Assembly (NCBI RefSeq): GCF_030433645.1
Contig: NZ_JAROCG010000001.1
Span: 2,790,001-2,854,000, forward strand
DNA length: 64,000 nt
Direction: 5' to 3'
Source of the DNA: Arthrobacter burdickii
GTDB lineage: Bacteria > Actinomycetota > Actinomycetes > Actinomycetales > Micrococcaceae
Shown here in pieces: positions 7,866 through 15,372 of the stretch. Position 1 is the stretch's first letter; each line of letters opens with the position of its first letter. The notes beneath the pieces were generated by a model. It saw only the letters and a program-made list of their open reading frames with translations. It ran no database searches and had not been told where the DNA came from. The position numbers and the translations under genes were made by a program.

Positions 7866-9308
7866 GTGATCGCTTTGGAATTGATCAAAAAAGCAACTAA
7901 TTCAACTCAATTTTCCGAAGCGTCCGGGCAGTCGTCGGCACTTCAGATCTCCGTCCTGGGCCCGCTGACCATTCGCCGGGGAGACACTACCCTCAACGCC
8001 AACGACCTGGGCGGACCCAAACCCCGCCAGGTACTCGAGATCCTTCTCCTGAGCTTCGGTCTGGCAGTATCCAAGACCCGCATCATCGATCTGCTGTGGA
8101 ACGGCAACCCTCCGGCCGTCGCACTGCCGACCCTTGAAAGCTATGTCAGCGTCCTGCGCCGGCGGCTGCAGCCAGGAGCCGGCCGGACAGGTCCCCTGCG
8201 CACGGTCACGGGCGGCTACGTGATCGAGCCCTCGCTCGTGAGCCTTGATGCGAACCGGTTCGAAACTCTCACCAAGCAGGCCAGCGTGGCACCGCCACCG
8301 GTCGCGCTGCCACTGCTGGCCGAAGCACTCCAACTCGCTTCCGCCCCGCTGCTCGGCGACGAGCTGCTGCCGGCCTGGGCCGAAGAGGAACGGGCCCTGC
8401 ACGCCGAGCGGGTCGGTCATACCCGTGTCCTGGCCGCGGAAACCGCGCTCATCATGGGAGATGTCGGGAGGGCGATCGCCTGGGCCCATGAAACGGTCCG
8501 GGAGGATCCTTTGAACGAACGGGCGTGGACCGCCCTTGTCCTGGGGCTGGAGCAGAACGGCGAGAACACCGAAGCGCTGAGGGTGTTCGACCGCTGCCGT
8601 AGGGTCATGGACGAGGAACTGGGCTGCGCGCCCAGCGGAGTCCTGAAGGAAGCACAGGCCAGGCTCCTGACGACCACCGGGACGACCAGCAGGACGACTA
8701 CCGGGACGACTACCGGGACGACTACCGGGACGACGCACGCTGCGGCGCCTCCCCGGGCGTCGATGCGCGCGGTGACCGTCTCGGGTAACAGTCATCCCAC
8801 GGCATCACTGCTACCCGAGACGGACACCGAGACGGACACCGAGACGCAGACCGAGACGCAGACCGAGCGCCTGCGGGTTCTGGTCATCGATGATCACACC
8901 ACGTTCTCGGATCTGCTGTCCGGAGCACTGGACCGGGAACCTGATTTCATGAGTGTGGGAGCTGCTACATCGGTGGAGTCCGCCGCGACGATGTTCCGGG
9001 ACCTGCGCCCCGACGTCGTCGTCATGGACCTGCATCTTGCCGATGGGTCCGGGCTGAACGCCGCCGAGCGGATCCTCTCCGAGGCACCGCAGGCCCGGAT
9101 CGTCATGCTGACGGGCAACCCGTCCCAGGAAGCGCTGCGGGAAGCTGCCCGCATGGGAATCTGCGGGTTCCTTCCGAAGGACGGCGCCCTGGGAGTCATG
9201 CTCGACACCCTCCGGCACGCCCGCCCAGGGAACATGATCGTGCACCCGTCGCTGGTGGCCAGGCTGGGCGACGCTACCGGATCCGCGCCGGATCCTTCCG
9301 GAAAATAG
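7866..9308 (+). CDS. SARP-BTAD transcription regulator fused to a C-terminal receiver domain
   Basis: The 480-residue protein has three parts. Residues about 20-105 are an OmpR/PhoB-type winged helix of SARP type (SVLGPLTIRR..., LLWNGNPP, SYVSVLRRRL). Residues about 120-265 are a bacterial transcriptional activator domain of helical repeats (BTAD), ending EELGCAPSG. After a Thr/Gly linker and an acidic Thr/Glu/Asp linker comes a full receiver (about 335-460) with D342-D343, D388 (VVMDLHLADGSG), Thr in MLTGNPS and Lys in FLPKD. I chose the GTG at 7866 because GGGGAAAG precedes it by five bases and the upstream frame is not protein-like. SARPs activate operons by binding direct repeats upstream of the promoter. 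Phosphorylation of the receiver probably gates this, but its kinase gene is broken. Confidence 0.85.
   Translation: MIALELIKKATNSTQFSEASGQSSALQISVLGPLTIRRGDTTLNANDLGGPKPRQVLEILLLSFGLAVSKTRIIDLLWNGNPPAVALPTLESYVSVLRRRLQPGAGRTGPLRTVTGGYVIEPSLVSLDANRFETLTKQASVAPPPVALPLLAEALQLASAPLLGDELLPAWAEEERALHAERVGHTRVLAAETALIMGDVGRAIAWAHETVREDPLNERAWTALVLGLEQNGENTEALRVFDRCRRVMDEELGCAPSGVLKEAQARLLTTTGTTSRTTTGTTTGTTTGTTHAAAPPRASMRAVTVSGNSHPTASLLPETDTETDTETQTETQTERLRVLVIDDHTTFSDLLSGALDREPDFMSVGAATSVESAATMFRDLRPDVVVMDLHLADGSGLNAAERILSEAPQARIVMLTGNPSQEALREAARMGICGFLPKDGALGVMLDTLRHARPGNMIVHPSLVARLGDATGSAPDPSGK
8669..8734 (+). repeat. 12-bp tandem repeat encoding a Thr/Gly linker
   Basis: About five and a half copies of a 12-base unit (GGGACGACTACC and variants) lie in frame in the SARP-receiver gene and encode TTGT-type repeats between BTAD and receiver. 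The unit is a multiple of three, so copy number can change without frameshift. Confidence 0.85.
8817..8867 (+). repeat. 12-bp tandem repeat encoding an acidic linker
   Basis: Four 12-base units (two GAGACGGACACC, two GAGACGCAGACC) encode ETDTETDTETQTETQTE immediately before the receiver domain. This is a second, compositionally different repeat linker in the same gene. Confidence 0.85.
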
Positions 9309-9323
9309 CCGGGCACGCCGACC

Positions 9324-9728
9324 GTGCGGAAACTCCACGCAGGAAAAACCCACCACGCCACCACGCACGACACCACGCACGACACCACGACTGCCCCGGA
9401 AGTCACCGAACGACGCGAGGTCCGGGCAGCCGTCGCACGTTTTCTCACGGTCGGCTTCCTGGCCCTCGTCCTGGTGGCAACACCCGTTGCTTTCTGGATC
9501 CGAGCAGAAGCCGAACAGCACGCCCTGGCCAACGCCAGGGACATCACCCAACGCCTGGCCGACAACGTGGTCGGGCCATTGATCACGAACCAACTCCTTG
9601 CCCGGGAGCCCGCCGTGAAGGGATGTGCGATCGTGTCTGGTGCGCTTCCCTTCGATCGTTCCCACTCCCGTATACCGTTTCCTCGGCAGGGCGGACCAGC
9701 TCTAGACGTGGCAGTGCCACTGGCTTAG
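9324..9728 (+). pseudogene. Truncated sensor histidine kinase
   Basis: The frame opens 15 bases after the SARP-receiver stop. It starts with a His/Thr-rich stretch built on a 12-base repeat, then EVRAAVARFL and a membrane helix (LALVLVATPVAFWI), then the beginning of the sensor region (AEQHALANARDITQRLADNVVGPLITNQLLAREPA). These are standard features of actinobacterial kinases that pair with such receivers. At about 9613 the similarity stops. The remaining codons (VKGCAIVSG...) are unrelated, and no HAMP, DHp or ATPase domain follows. The kinase is therefore a 5' fragment, cut off at a junction with foreign sequence. Confidence 0.75.
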
Positions 9729-9732
9729 TGCG

Positions 9733-9819
9733 CAGGGTTACTGCGCGGTCCGGTTAGACCGCCGCAAAACCGGCAAGACCCGCCTGCATCAGTACATCGC
9801 CACCCACAAGGGGTGAACC
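9733..9819 (+). pseudogene. Short foreign fragment after the kinase break
   Basis: A 28-codon open stretch in a different frame from the kinase reads GYCAVRLDRRKTGKTRLHQYIATHKG and then stop. It looks like the end of a basic protein, perhaps a mobile-element protein, but I cannot place it in a family. It lies just beyond the point where the kinase gene is interrupted and may belong to whatever inserted there. Confidence 0.25.
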
Positions 9820-9975
9820 TGAACCACGGAAGCAGGGCCCATCCTCGTGTCGACCGGATGCTCCTGAAGGGAGGCCAGCGACATGGAACGCACGAGAGGC
9901 TTAGCCTTGATCAGTAACACGAATCCGGTCAGGTTATCGAGCAGGGATTACAGACGAGTTGGCGGAGGATCGAAC

Positions 9976-10860
9976 GTGCTGGATGAGTATGTGCAGCAGT
10001 GGAGTGCGATCCAGACGGTACGCGCAGCCGGTCTGAGGCTGGAAGACATCCTCACAACGTACTTCGAGCTCACCTGCGAGGGGGATGAACTCGAGCTACA
10101 GGGATATCTGTCCGGTCTGGTGATGGTTCCGGTGGCAGAGCGCGATCTGCTCGCCCAGGTCATCAATGAACTGCTCGACAGCACGGGCTCGCTGACCGAT
10201 GGTGCGCAGTACAGCGACCAGGTCACCGCGTCGTCCTCCGGTTACAGCGACTACCTCCGCACCCTGACCCTCTCCCCCGACGACTACGACTTCGACGCCC
10301 TCCCAGCCGCAGAGCACAGCACCACCAGGGTTTCCGCCCTTGATTCCACTGCTGCCACGGGCGGGAAAGGGGACGACCCGGACGAGACCGACCCGGACGA
10401 GACCGAGTTTCGGCGCCTGCACGCGCTGGACGAGACGGGGTTGCTCGACACCGGGTCCGAGGAACGCTTCGATCGAATCACCCGCCAAGCCCGGGACCAC
10501 TTCGGCGTCAGCTCGGCCTACATGGCCCTGATCACAGAAGACTCCCAGATCATCAAATCCGTCGTCGGGCCCCTCGCCCAGAACCTCCCGCGGAACCTCG
10601 CAATGTGCGCGAAAACCATCGAACAGGACCGCACCCTCGTCATTCCCGACGCGAGCATCCACCCACAATGGCTGGATCACCCCCTCGTCACGGGCCCGCT
10701 CGGAATCCGCTTCTACGCCGGCCACCCCATCAGCACAACCGACGGCATGCGCATCGGAACCATCTGCCTGACCGACGACCAGCCCCGAACCTTCACCAAC
10801 TACGACGCGCAGGTCCTCAGACGCCTCGCCGCGCAGATCCAAATCGAAATCGGGATTTGA
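9976..10860 (+). CDS. GAF-domain sensory protein
   Basis: This is a 294-residue protein. The N-terminal 75 residues form helices (LDEYVQQWSAIQTVRAAGL...), and a negatively charged linker with a repeated DPDETDPDETE runs to about residue 148. A GAF domain follows, from about residue 150 to the end: FRRLHALDETGLLDTGSEERFDR, a central SSAYMALITEDSQ strand, CAKTI, VIPDAS, and FYAGHPISTTDGMRIGTICLTD. No HTH, kinase or cyclase domain is attached. The GTG at 9976 is preceded by GGAGGA at good spacing; an ATG at 9883 is also in frame. GAF domains bind small ligands or chromophores. Its place beside the SARP-receiver gene suggests, but does not prove, a signalling role with it. Confidence 0.8.
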   Translation: MLDEYVQQWSAIQTVRAAGLRLEDILTTYFELTCEGDELELQGYLSGLVMVPVAERDLLAQVINELLDSTGSLTDGAQYSDQVTASSSGYSDYLRTLTLSPDDYDFDALPAAEHSTTRVSALDSTAATGGKGDDPDETDPDETEFRRLHALDETGLLDTGSEERFDRITRQARDHFGVSSAYMALITEDSQIIKSVVGPLAQNLPRNLAMCAKTIEQDRTLVIPDASIHPQWLDHPLVTGPLGIRFYAGHPISTTDGMRIGTICLTDDQPRTFTNYDAQVLRRLAAQIQIEIGI

Positions 10861-11175
10861 ACGAAAAACCCAAGGTCCCGGTGATGCAGCGTGGATGCGG
10901 GTGAGCACCGTGTCGTAGATGACCACGAACATCAGTGCCCAGGCTGGCTGATGAAGAATGGCCCGGCGTCACCTGCGTACAAGATCTCGCTCACTGCTTG
11001 AGACGTCAGACAACGAAGGATCCCCCGAAATTGACGCGAACATGCGTCAATCCTCGAAGCTACGTCCAACTCGCCCACTCGCTCAGCGGAACTGATTCCT
11101 CAACGGGTGCTGGTCGATTTTTGGATGTGCGAGGGCGGCGGGTTCAACTAGTAGCCGGGCGGCGTCCTCTACTGG
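10861..11175. other. Intergenic region with a perfect inverted repeat
   Basis: No gene is supported in these 315 bases. At 11031-11050 there is a perfect 7-base inverted repeat with a 6-base spacer (TTGACGC...GCGTCAA), of operator or stem-loop type. It is not followed by a coding start on the plus strand, so its target is unclear. Confidence 0.45.
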
Positions 11176-11574
11176 TCAGATTGTGTAGACCTGGGAAGTC
11201 GAGCCAGCGACGCAACTACCAGGACGGTGGGTCGACGGACTGGCTTCGGTCATGTACCCCCCACCGAAAGCGACATCTTCCCCGATGGCGACGGTGGCGA
11301 AACCCATGTCGATTCTTCCGGAGTCGTCGAAGTGAGTGCCGGCCGAAAACTCCAAGTTGTAGTAGGAGCCGTCTTTCATCCGGCCCTGAACGCAACCACT
11401 ATCGGCGATGATCACGACTCCCTCCCAAAGTGCTTCGGGCCCCGATCGCCCCGCACGCGCTTCATCAGAAATGAACAACACACCACCGGTACCTGTATCA
11501 GGCGGCGGACTGCAAGCGGCGAGGACCAGCCCCGCGATAGCGGCCATGAAGACTGCTGGACGGCGATGTTGCAT
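11176..11574 (-). CDS. Small lipoprotein
   Basis: This 132-residue protein has a lipoprotein signal: basic start (MQHRR), hydrophobic core and lipobox VLAAC, with Cys near residue 21. A Pro/Thr/Gly spacer and a compact domain of about 100 residues follow, rich in Gly and aromatic residues (DGSYYNLEFSAGTHFDDSGRIDMGFATVAIGEDVAFGGG in two adjoining parts). Two cysteines (near 60 and 121) could form a disulfide outside the cell. Similar tiny lipoproteins are scattered through Arthrobacter genomes. No function is known. It stands alone, with no operon partner. Confidence 0.65.
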   Translation of the reverse strand: MQHRRPAVFMAAIAGLVLAACSPPPDTGTGGVLFISDEARAGRSGPEALWEGVVIIADSGCVQGRMKDGSYYNLEFSAGTHFDDSGRIDMGFATVAIGEDVAFGGGYMTEASPSTHRPGSCVAGSTSQVYTI

Positions 11575-11840
11575 GTCGACACCTTTGGTCCGGGATCTCA
11601 GATCTCAGTGCACCACGCAGGCCAGTCTGTTTGGAGTGCCGGACCTGTAACGATATGAATGCATTGCTACCAGATCATTTGGCCGATCACGCTGGCCCCT
11701 AGGCCAGTACTCGCGGTTCCTGCAACCGAACGAGCGCGACGAGGGATCGTCCGACGGACGCCGTATCCGGCGGCGTGGTGACTTCGCGATCTGAAGTATC
11801 ACTGGTGAGGTGGTGCCACGGAGACGTGCAAAGGAGCCGA

Positions 11841-12023
11841 GTGAAGGGTCCCGGTGCCGGTATGAACAAGTTCTTGGAAGAGGACAGGATCACCTCTGTC
11901 GGCCCGCTCGTCTTCGATCGCAATGAGTATGAAGCAGCCCTCAACAATGTGGCCGACCAACGCGGACGGAGCCACCTGCGGTACCGGCTCAGCACGGCGC
12001 CTTTGACCTGTACTCCGACCTGA
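11841..12023 (+). CDS. Short hypothetical ORF, possibly a fragment
   Basis: This 60-residue ORF starts at GTG 11841 with AAGGAG four bases upstream. Its middle (MNKFLEEDRITSVGPLVFDRNEYEAALNN) looks like genuine protein, but the last third is less convincing and the stop comes early. It may be the surviving 5' part of a longer gene. No family was recognised, and no neighbour suggests a role. Confidence 0.35.
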   Translation: MKGPGAGMNKFLEEDRITSVGPLVFDRNEYEAALNNVADQRGRSHLRYRLSTAPLTCTPT

Positions 12024-12137
12024 TCTACTCGTCCCGTGCAGGGATCCCTCACCGGACACCGCGCGTTTTCGCCACAGTTCATCTAGCAGTAGGGTTTAGG
12101 TCAGCCCGCCGCATGCGGAGAACGTTAGGGAAGCCTG

Positions 12138-12461
12138 ATGAGAAAAGTCCAGACCGGAAAGCCTGTTTCAGTAGCAGCAACGGTTCTGTTTGCCAGCCTC
12201 TTAGGGGCGTGGTTGTATATCAGGATCCAACAGGGTTTCGCGCTCGGGGTCGCTGCCGATGCCGATGCCCAAATCTTCAGGATGGCTGCGGCGGCCCTAC
12301 TGTTTGCGCCGTTCATCGCCCTCATCTACCTGTGCGTGAACCCTCAGACAGTGCTTCGGAACCGTTCATCGCCGGGAAGCCCCGCATTCGCGGCTCTGGG
12401 GTTCATTTGGCTCCTCTGTGGCCTGTTCCTCTCCCTCTTTGTTGGATTCGCCCCGTTCTAG
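12138..12461 (+). CDS. Three-helix membrane protein, unknown function
   Basis: This 107-residue protein starts MRKVQTGKP and has three predicted membrane helices, roughly residues 11-29, 47-66 and 84-105, with a short basic loop (VLRNRSSPGSP) before the last. A Shine-Dalgarno-like AGGGAAG lies about five bases before the ATG. The composition is typical of small Micrococcaceae membrane proteins with no assigned function. It is monocistronic as far as can be seen. Confidence 0.6.
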   Translation: MRKVQTGKPVSVAATVLFASLLGAWLYIRIQQGFALGVAADADAQIFRMAAAALLFAPFIALIYLCVNPQTVLRNRSSPGSPAFAALGFIWLLCGLFLSLFVGFAPF

Positions 12462-12646
12462 GGAAGCTAGCCAGCAAAGGGCAACATGAGAACCGAACCT
12501 GCGCTCCGTTGAGGGATCCTCACGCGGTGCACGGTGGGCCCGACAGGGAAGTGCGTGCTGGTTTGAGACGGTGCTGCTTCCTGATGGCTCGGAGCGACTC
12601 GTCGAGTCGGAGGTAGAACGGACCGAAGGTGATCTAGATTCGGCAC

Positions 12647-13306
12647 GTGGGTACAGCAGCCAAGGGCCGATCGCAGATCAACAAGCTTCTCCTCCTCTCC
12701 CAAGAACAATCCCTCCCTTTGCGCATCCTTCGCAACGTCGGCGGCTTGAGAACCGAATTCGGTGTTGTGGTCGACCTGTCTGAGGGATGGGTGGTCCTGG
12801 CCGAACTGCGCGAGGGAGTCCTCCGGGACGGCTACATGGCCTTTCGAACCAGTTCGATCAAGCGAGCTAGGGTCTTCGATACCTTCATCGGCTTCATCCG
12901 GGAGAACAACCCGTGGCCCCCGCACAGCCCGGTCGTGACCGCCGACCTAAGGAATCCTGGACAGCTCATACGGGCAGCCGTGAAGGCGGCAGGTGTCGTC
13001 TCGCTCTACAGGGAGGATAAGTATCCCGAACAACTGCTCATGGGTGTCCCGGTGAGGTGGAGTAAAAAGCGCCTGTGGCTCTTCACGATCGATGAGCATG
13101 GACGGTGGGAGTCGTTCCTGGATCGGTTCCGTTTGCGGAACATCACGCGGATCGGATTCGGCGGAACGTACGAGCGCGCCGTCTCATCGACGGCTGGTGT
13201 AATGCCAGAGTCAATTCCGGAGAAGGACGATCGTGGGAAGAAAGTACAGCTGCCGTCAAACGTACCGGGCACAGGAATAAGCGATCAGTCCTCGCCGTCC
13301 CGTTGA
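12647..13306 (+). CDS. Hypothetical protein (219 aa)
   Basis: This soluble 219-residue protein starts at GTG. Its first 170 residues look like a well-packed alpha/beta protein (LRTEFGVVVDLSEGWVVLAELREGVLRDGYMAFRTSSIKR in sections), with a KRARVFDTFIGFI helix and a late RLRNITRIGFGGTYE strand. The last 40 residues are disordered and rich in Ser/Pro/Lys. It contains neither a signal peptide nor a membrane segment. I do not recognise the family; similar single-copy proteins of unknown function occur in Arthrobacter. It is followed after about 65 bases by a GNAT gene, probably independent. Confidence 0.6.
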   Translation: MGTAAKGRSQINKLLLLSQEQSLPLRILRNVGGLRTEFGVVVDLSEGWVVLAELREGVLRDGYMAFRTSSIKRARVFDTFIGFIRENNPWPPHSPVVTADLRNPGQLIRAAVKAAGVVSLYREDKYPEQLLMGVPVRWSKKRLWLFTIDEHGRWESFLDRFRLRNITRIGFGGTYERAVSSTAGVMPESIPEKDDRGKKVQLPSNVPGTGISDQSSPSR

Positions 13307-13372
13307 GGAATAGGCGAGCGACCACTCATCGCGCGACAGCTCCATTGACTCTTAAGTTAGTACGATTACGCC

Positions 13373-13849
13373 ATGGCCCTTCGACCACTTACTCAGGACG
13401 ACCGGGCGCTTTTGCGGCAGGCGACACTCGCCAACATGAACTGGAGCACACCACGATTTACGTTCGACGCCGTGGACGGCTCACACGAGATCGCGCACTA
13501 CTTCAAGACCTTTCCCTCGACTCGTGACTTCGGGCTCCTGGATTACGAGGGAAACGCCGTCAGAGCGGTTGCCTGGCTCGTCTTCCTACCCGAGAGCGAT
13601 CCCGGCTACGGGTTCGTCGACGCCGACACCCCGGAGCTGTCCATCACAACCTTCGAGGGGTTCCGCGGACAAGGCATCGGCGGCGCACTACTTCACGAGC
13701 TGATTGGTGTGGCCAGAACGCGGGGGCTCCAACGCATCAGCCTCAGCGTCGAAGACGGCAACGACGCCCGGCGTCTCTACGACCGAGCAGGCTTCCGAGT
13801 CGTCGGACGGAACGGTGCGTCAGACACGATGCTTCTCGAACTCGGCTAA
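13373..13849 (+). CDS. GNAT-family N-acetyltransferase
   Basis: This 158-residue protein carries the GNAT fold across its length. The acetyl-CoA pyrophosphate loop is in FRGQGIGGALLHELI (motif A, residues about 103-117), and the C-terminal motif B is RLYDRAGFRVVGRNG. GNATs transfer an acetyl group from acetyl-CoA to an amine; the substrate here is not predictable. A TACGAT element ends six bases before the ATG, so the transcript may be leaderless. It is one of six GNAT genes between 13 and 28 kb and is convergent with the next. Confidence 0.9.
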   Translation: MALRPLTQDDRALLRQATLANMNWSTPRFTFDAVDGSHEIAHYFKTFPSTRDFGLLDYEGNAVRAVAWLVFLPESDPGYGFVDADTPELSITTFEGFRGQGIGGALLHELIGVARTRGLQRISLSVEDGNDARRLYDRAGFRVVGRNGASDTMLLELG

Positions 13850-13890
13850 GTCAGCGGACCTGCAAAAGGGCCCTGCCCGCTGACCGATCG

Positions 13891-14361
13891 TCAAGCGGCG
13901 GTTACTGCGCGCGTCATGTATGAGCTGTGCGGGTCCTCCTTATAGGAGCCAAAGGGCGGGCACGGACCGAAGCCGTGCTTGGCATAGAGTGCTCGGGCGG
14001 GCGCAAAAAACCCCATGCTTCCGGTCTCCAAGGAAATACGTCTAACGTTGCGTGCTCGGGCATCCGCGAGCATGTGATTCAGCAACTGGGACGCTATTCC
14101 CTGCCCCCGCATCTCAGGCTCCGTCCGCATGCTTTTGAGCTCCTCGTGCCCTGGCTCAAGCACCGCTAATGCGCACGTGCCCGCTATTCGCCGTTCGTGT
14201 AAAGCGACCCAAAGCCGAACGCCCGGCTGTCGCAGGGCAGGCATGTCCAGCGCGTGCTGACTCTCTTTAGGAGATTCCGGTGCCATATCCGCCAAGTGGG
14301 CACGCAGGAATACCTCGAGGGCGGGCTCCTCGAAATCGGCAAGTTGGATGGTGCACGTCAT
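13891..14361 (-). CDS. GNAT-family N-acetyltransferase
   Basis: This 156-residue protein starts MTCTIQLADFEEPAL. Motif A is MRGQGIASQLLNHMLADARAR (in two parts), with the following RISLETGSMGFFAPARALYAKHGF typical of GNATs similar to YhdJ/PhnO-type small-molecule acetylases. The N-terminal segment SPKESQHALDMPALRQPGVRLW is common in this subgroup. The substrate is unknown. It is convergent with the GNAT at 13373, with 41 bases between their stops. Confidence 0.9.
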   Translation of the reverse strand: MTCTIQLADFEEPALEVFLRAHLADMAPESPKESQHALDMPALRQPGVRLWVALHERRIAGTCALAVLEPGHEELKSMRTEPEMRGQGIASQLLNHMLADARARNVRRISLETGSMGFFAPARALYAKHGFGPCPPFGSYKEDPHSSYMTRAVTAA

Positions 14362-14562
14362 GGAAGAAGGATAGTGACCCCCTATTTCATGAGCGTTTCA
14401 GCATCGGCTCACGCGCGGTCTGGGAAGCCGGATGAGTATGCGATTGGACTTTCACTTACGGCTGGTGCTTTTACGATTCGCGACATAGCCATGCCGCGGG
14501 AGAACGCCCAGCCCTGGATCCAACCATTCAGGGCGGAGAGGTCGCCGTCGGGGCGGGGGCTG

Positions 14563-15126
14563 TCATTGAGCCTCAACAGGTCGTGTGCTCGTCCATTCGG
14601 CACGAAGTATCGAAAATACCTCCTTGTCGTAACGTTTCTCGTCGTAGACCCAACTGCTGCGAAGAACGCCGTCCGAACGCATGCCCAGTCGCTGCGCGAC
14701 TGCAACGCTGCGGTCGTTGTCGGTGCGGCACCGCCATTCAACGCGGGACATCCCCCGCTCCACGAAGGCCCACTCCATGAGCAGTTCGACTGACCGGGTG
14801 ATGAGGCCGCCTCCGACGGCATCGGGTTGGAGCCAGCAGCCGACCTCGCAAATGCCCCAAATGGGGTCAAAGGCGACGAACATCACGCCTCCAACGATCT
14901 TGCCTTCGTCCCAGAGGCCATAGATACGGGCTCCATCATTCGCGGTGGCTATGGCGTAACGCTGAAGGGTAGCCCGGGCACCATCGACGGTGTCGGTGAC
15001 AAAAGTCGGTCCAACCCACGGCCGGATATGGTCTCGTGCCCTGCCCATATGCTCGGCAAACTCGCCGGCGTGCCACGTCTCAAGGGGCTTCAAGACAACC
15101 CCGTCTCTCACGACTGCTTCAAACAT
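14563..15126 (-). CDS. RimJ/RimL-type GNAT acetyltransferase
   Basis: This 187-residue protein begins MFEAVVRDGVVLKPLETW and has the RimJ/RimL layout: an N-terminal AEHMGRARDHIRPWVGP segment, the conserved EVGCWLQPDAVGGGLITRSVELLMEWAF motif (in parts) that binds acetyl-CoA, and RVEWRCRTDNDRSVAVAQRLGM. RimL-class enzymes acetylate protein N-termini or antibiotics. The ATG at 15126 has GGAGGAAACG in front of it, so I prefer it to the in-frame start 13 codons upstream. The IS481 element begins about 210 bases upstream and may have separated the gene from its original promoter. Confidence 0.9.
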   Translation of the reverse strand: MFEAVVRDGVVLKPLETWHAGEFAEHMGRARDHIRPWVGPTFVTDTVDGARATLQRYAIATANDGARIYGLWDEGKIVGGVMFVAFDPIWGICEVGCWLQPDAVGGGLITRSVELLMEWAFVERGMSRVEWRCRTDNDRSVAVAQRLGMRSDGVLRSSWVYDEKRYDKEVFSILRAEWTSTRPVEAQ

Positions 15127-15313
15127 CGTTTCCTCCAGAGGGTGTGCCCAGGGTCTGGTTGCCACTGGGGGGTGAGTGCTTTCGGGCGTGTGCGGCGGCT
15201 ACATGGCGGGGACTGAACCGGTTTTCGGCGGTGGAGCGCCTGCACAGAGTCGCTGGCAGGTGCGCTAGGTGTACTGGGCTGGGACGTTGTTGACGCTTGG
15301 GGCTTGATATGAG

Positions 15314-15372
15314 GAGGACCTCCGGGCTTAGTGGAGCTGTCTAGTTCCCACACTTCGCGACCGGAGGTCCTC
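15314..15372 (+). promoter_or_regulatory. 12-bp inverted repeat sequestering the transposase RBS
   Basis: GAGGACCTCCGG (15314-15325) is repeated in perfect inverse as CCGGAGGTCCTC (15361-15372), which ends at the GTG start codon and contains its Shine-Dalgarno. A transcript reading in from outside would fold and hide the ribosome site, whereas one starting inside the loop would not. Confidence 0.7.

Noticed and set aside
8669-8867. CRISPR-like repeat array
   Set aside because: The repeats are 12-base units without spacers and lie in frame inside a coding sequence.
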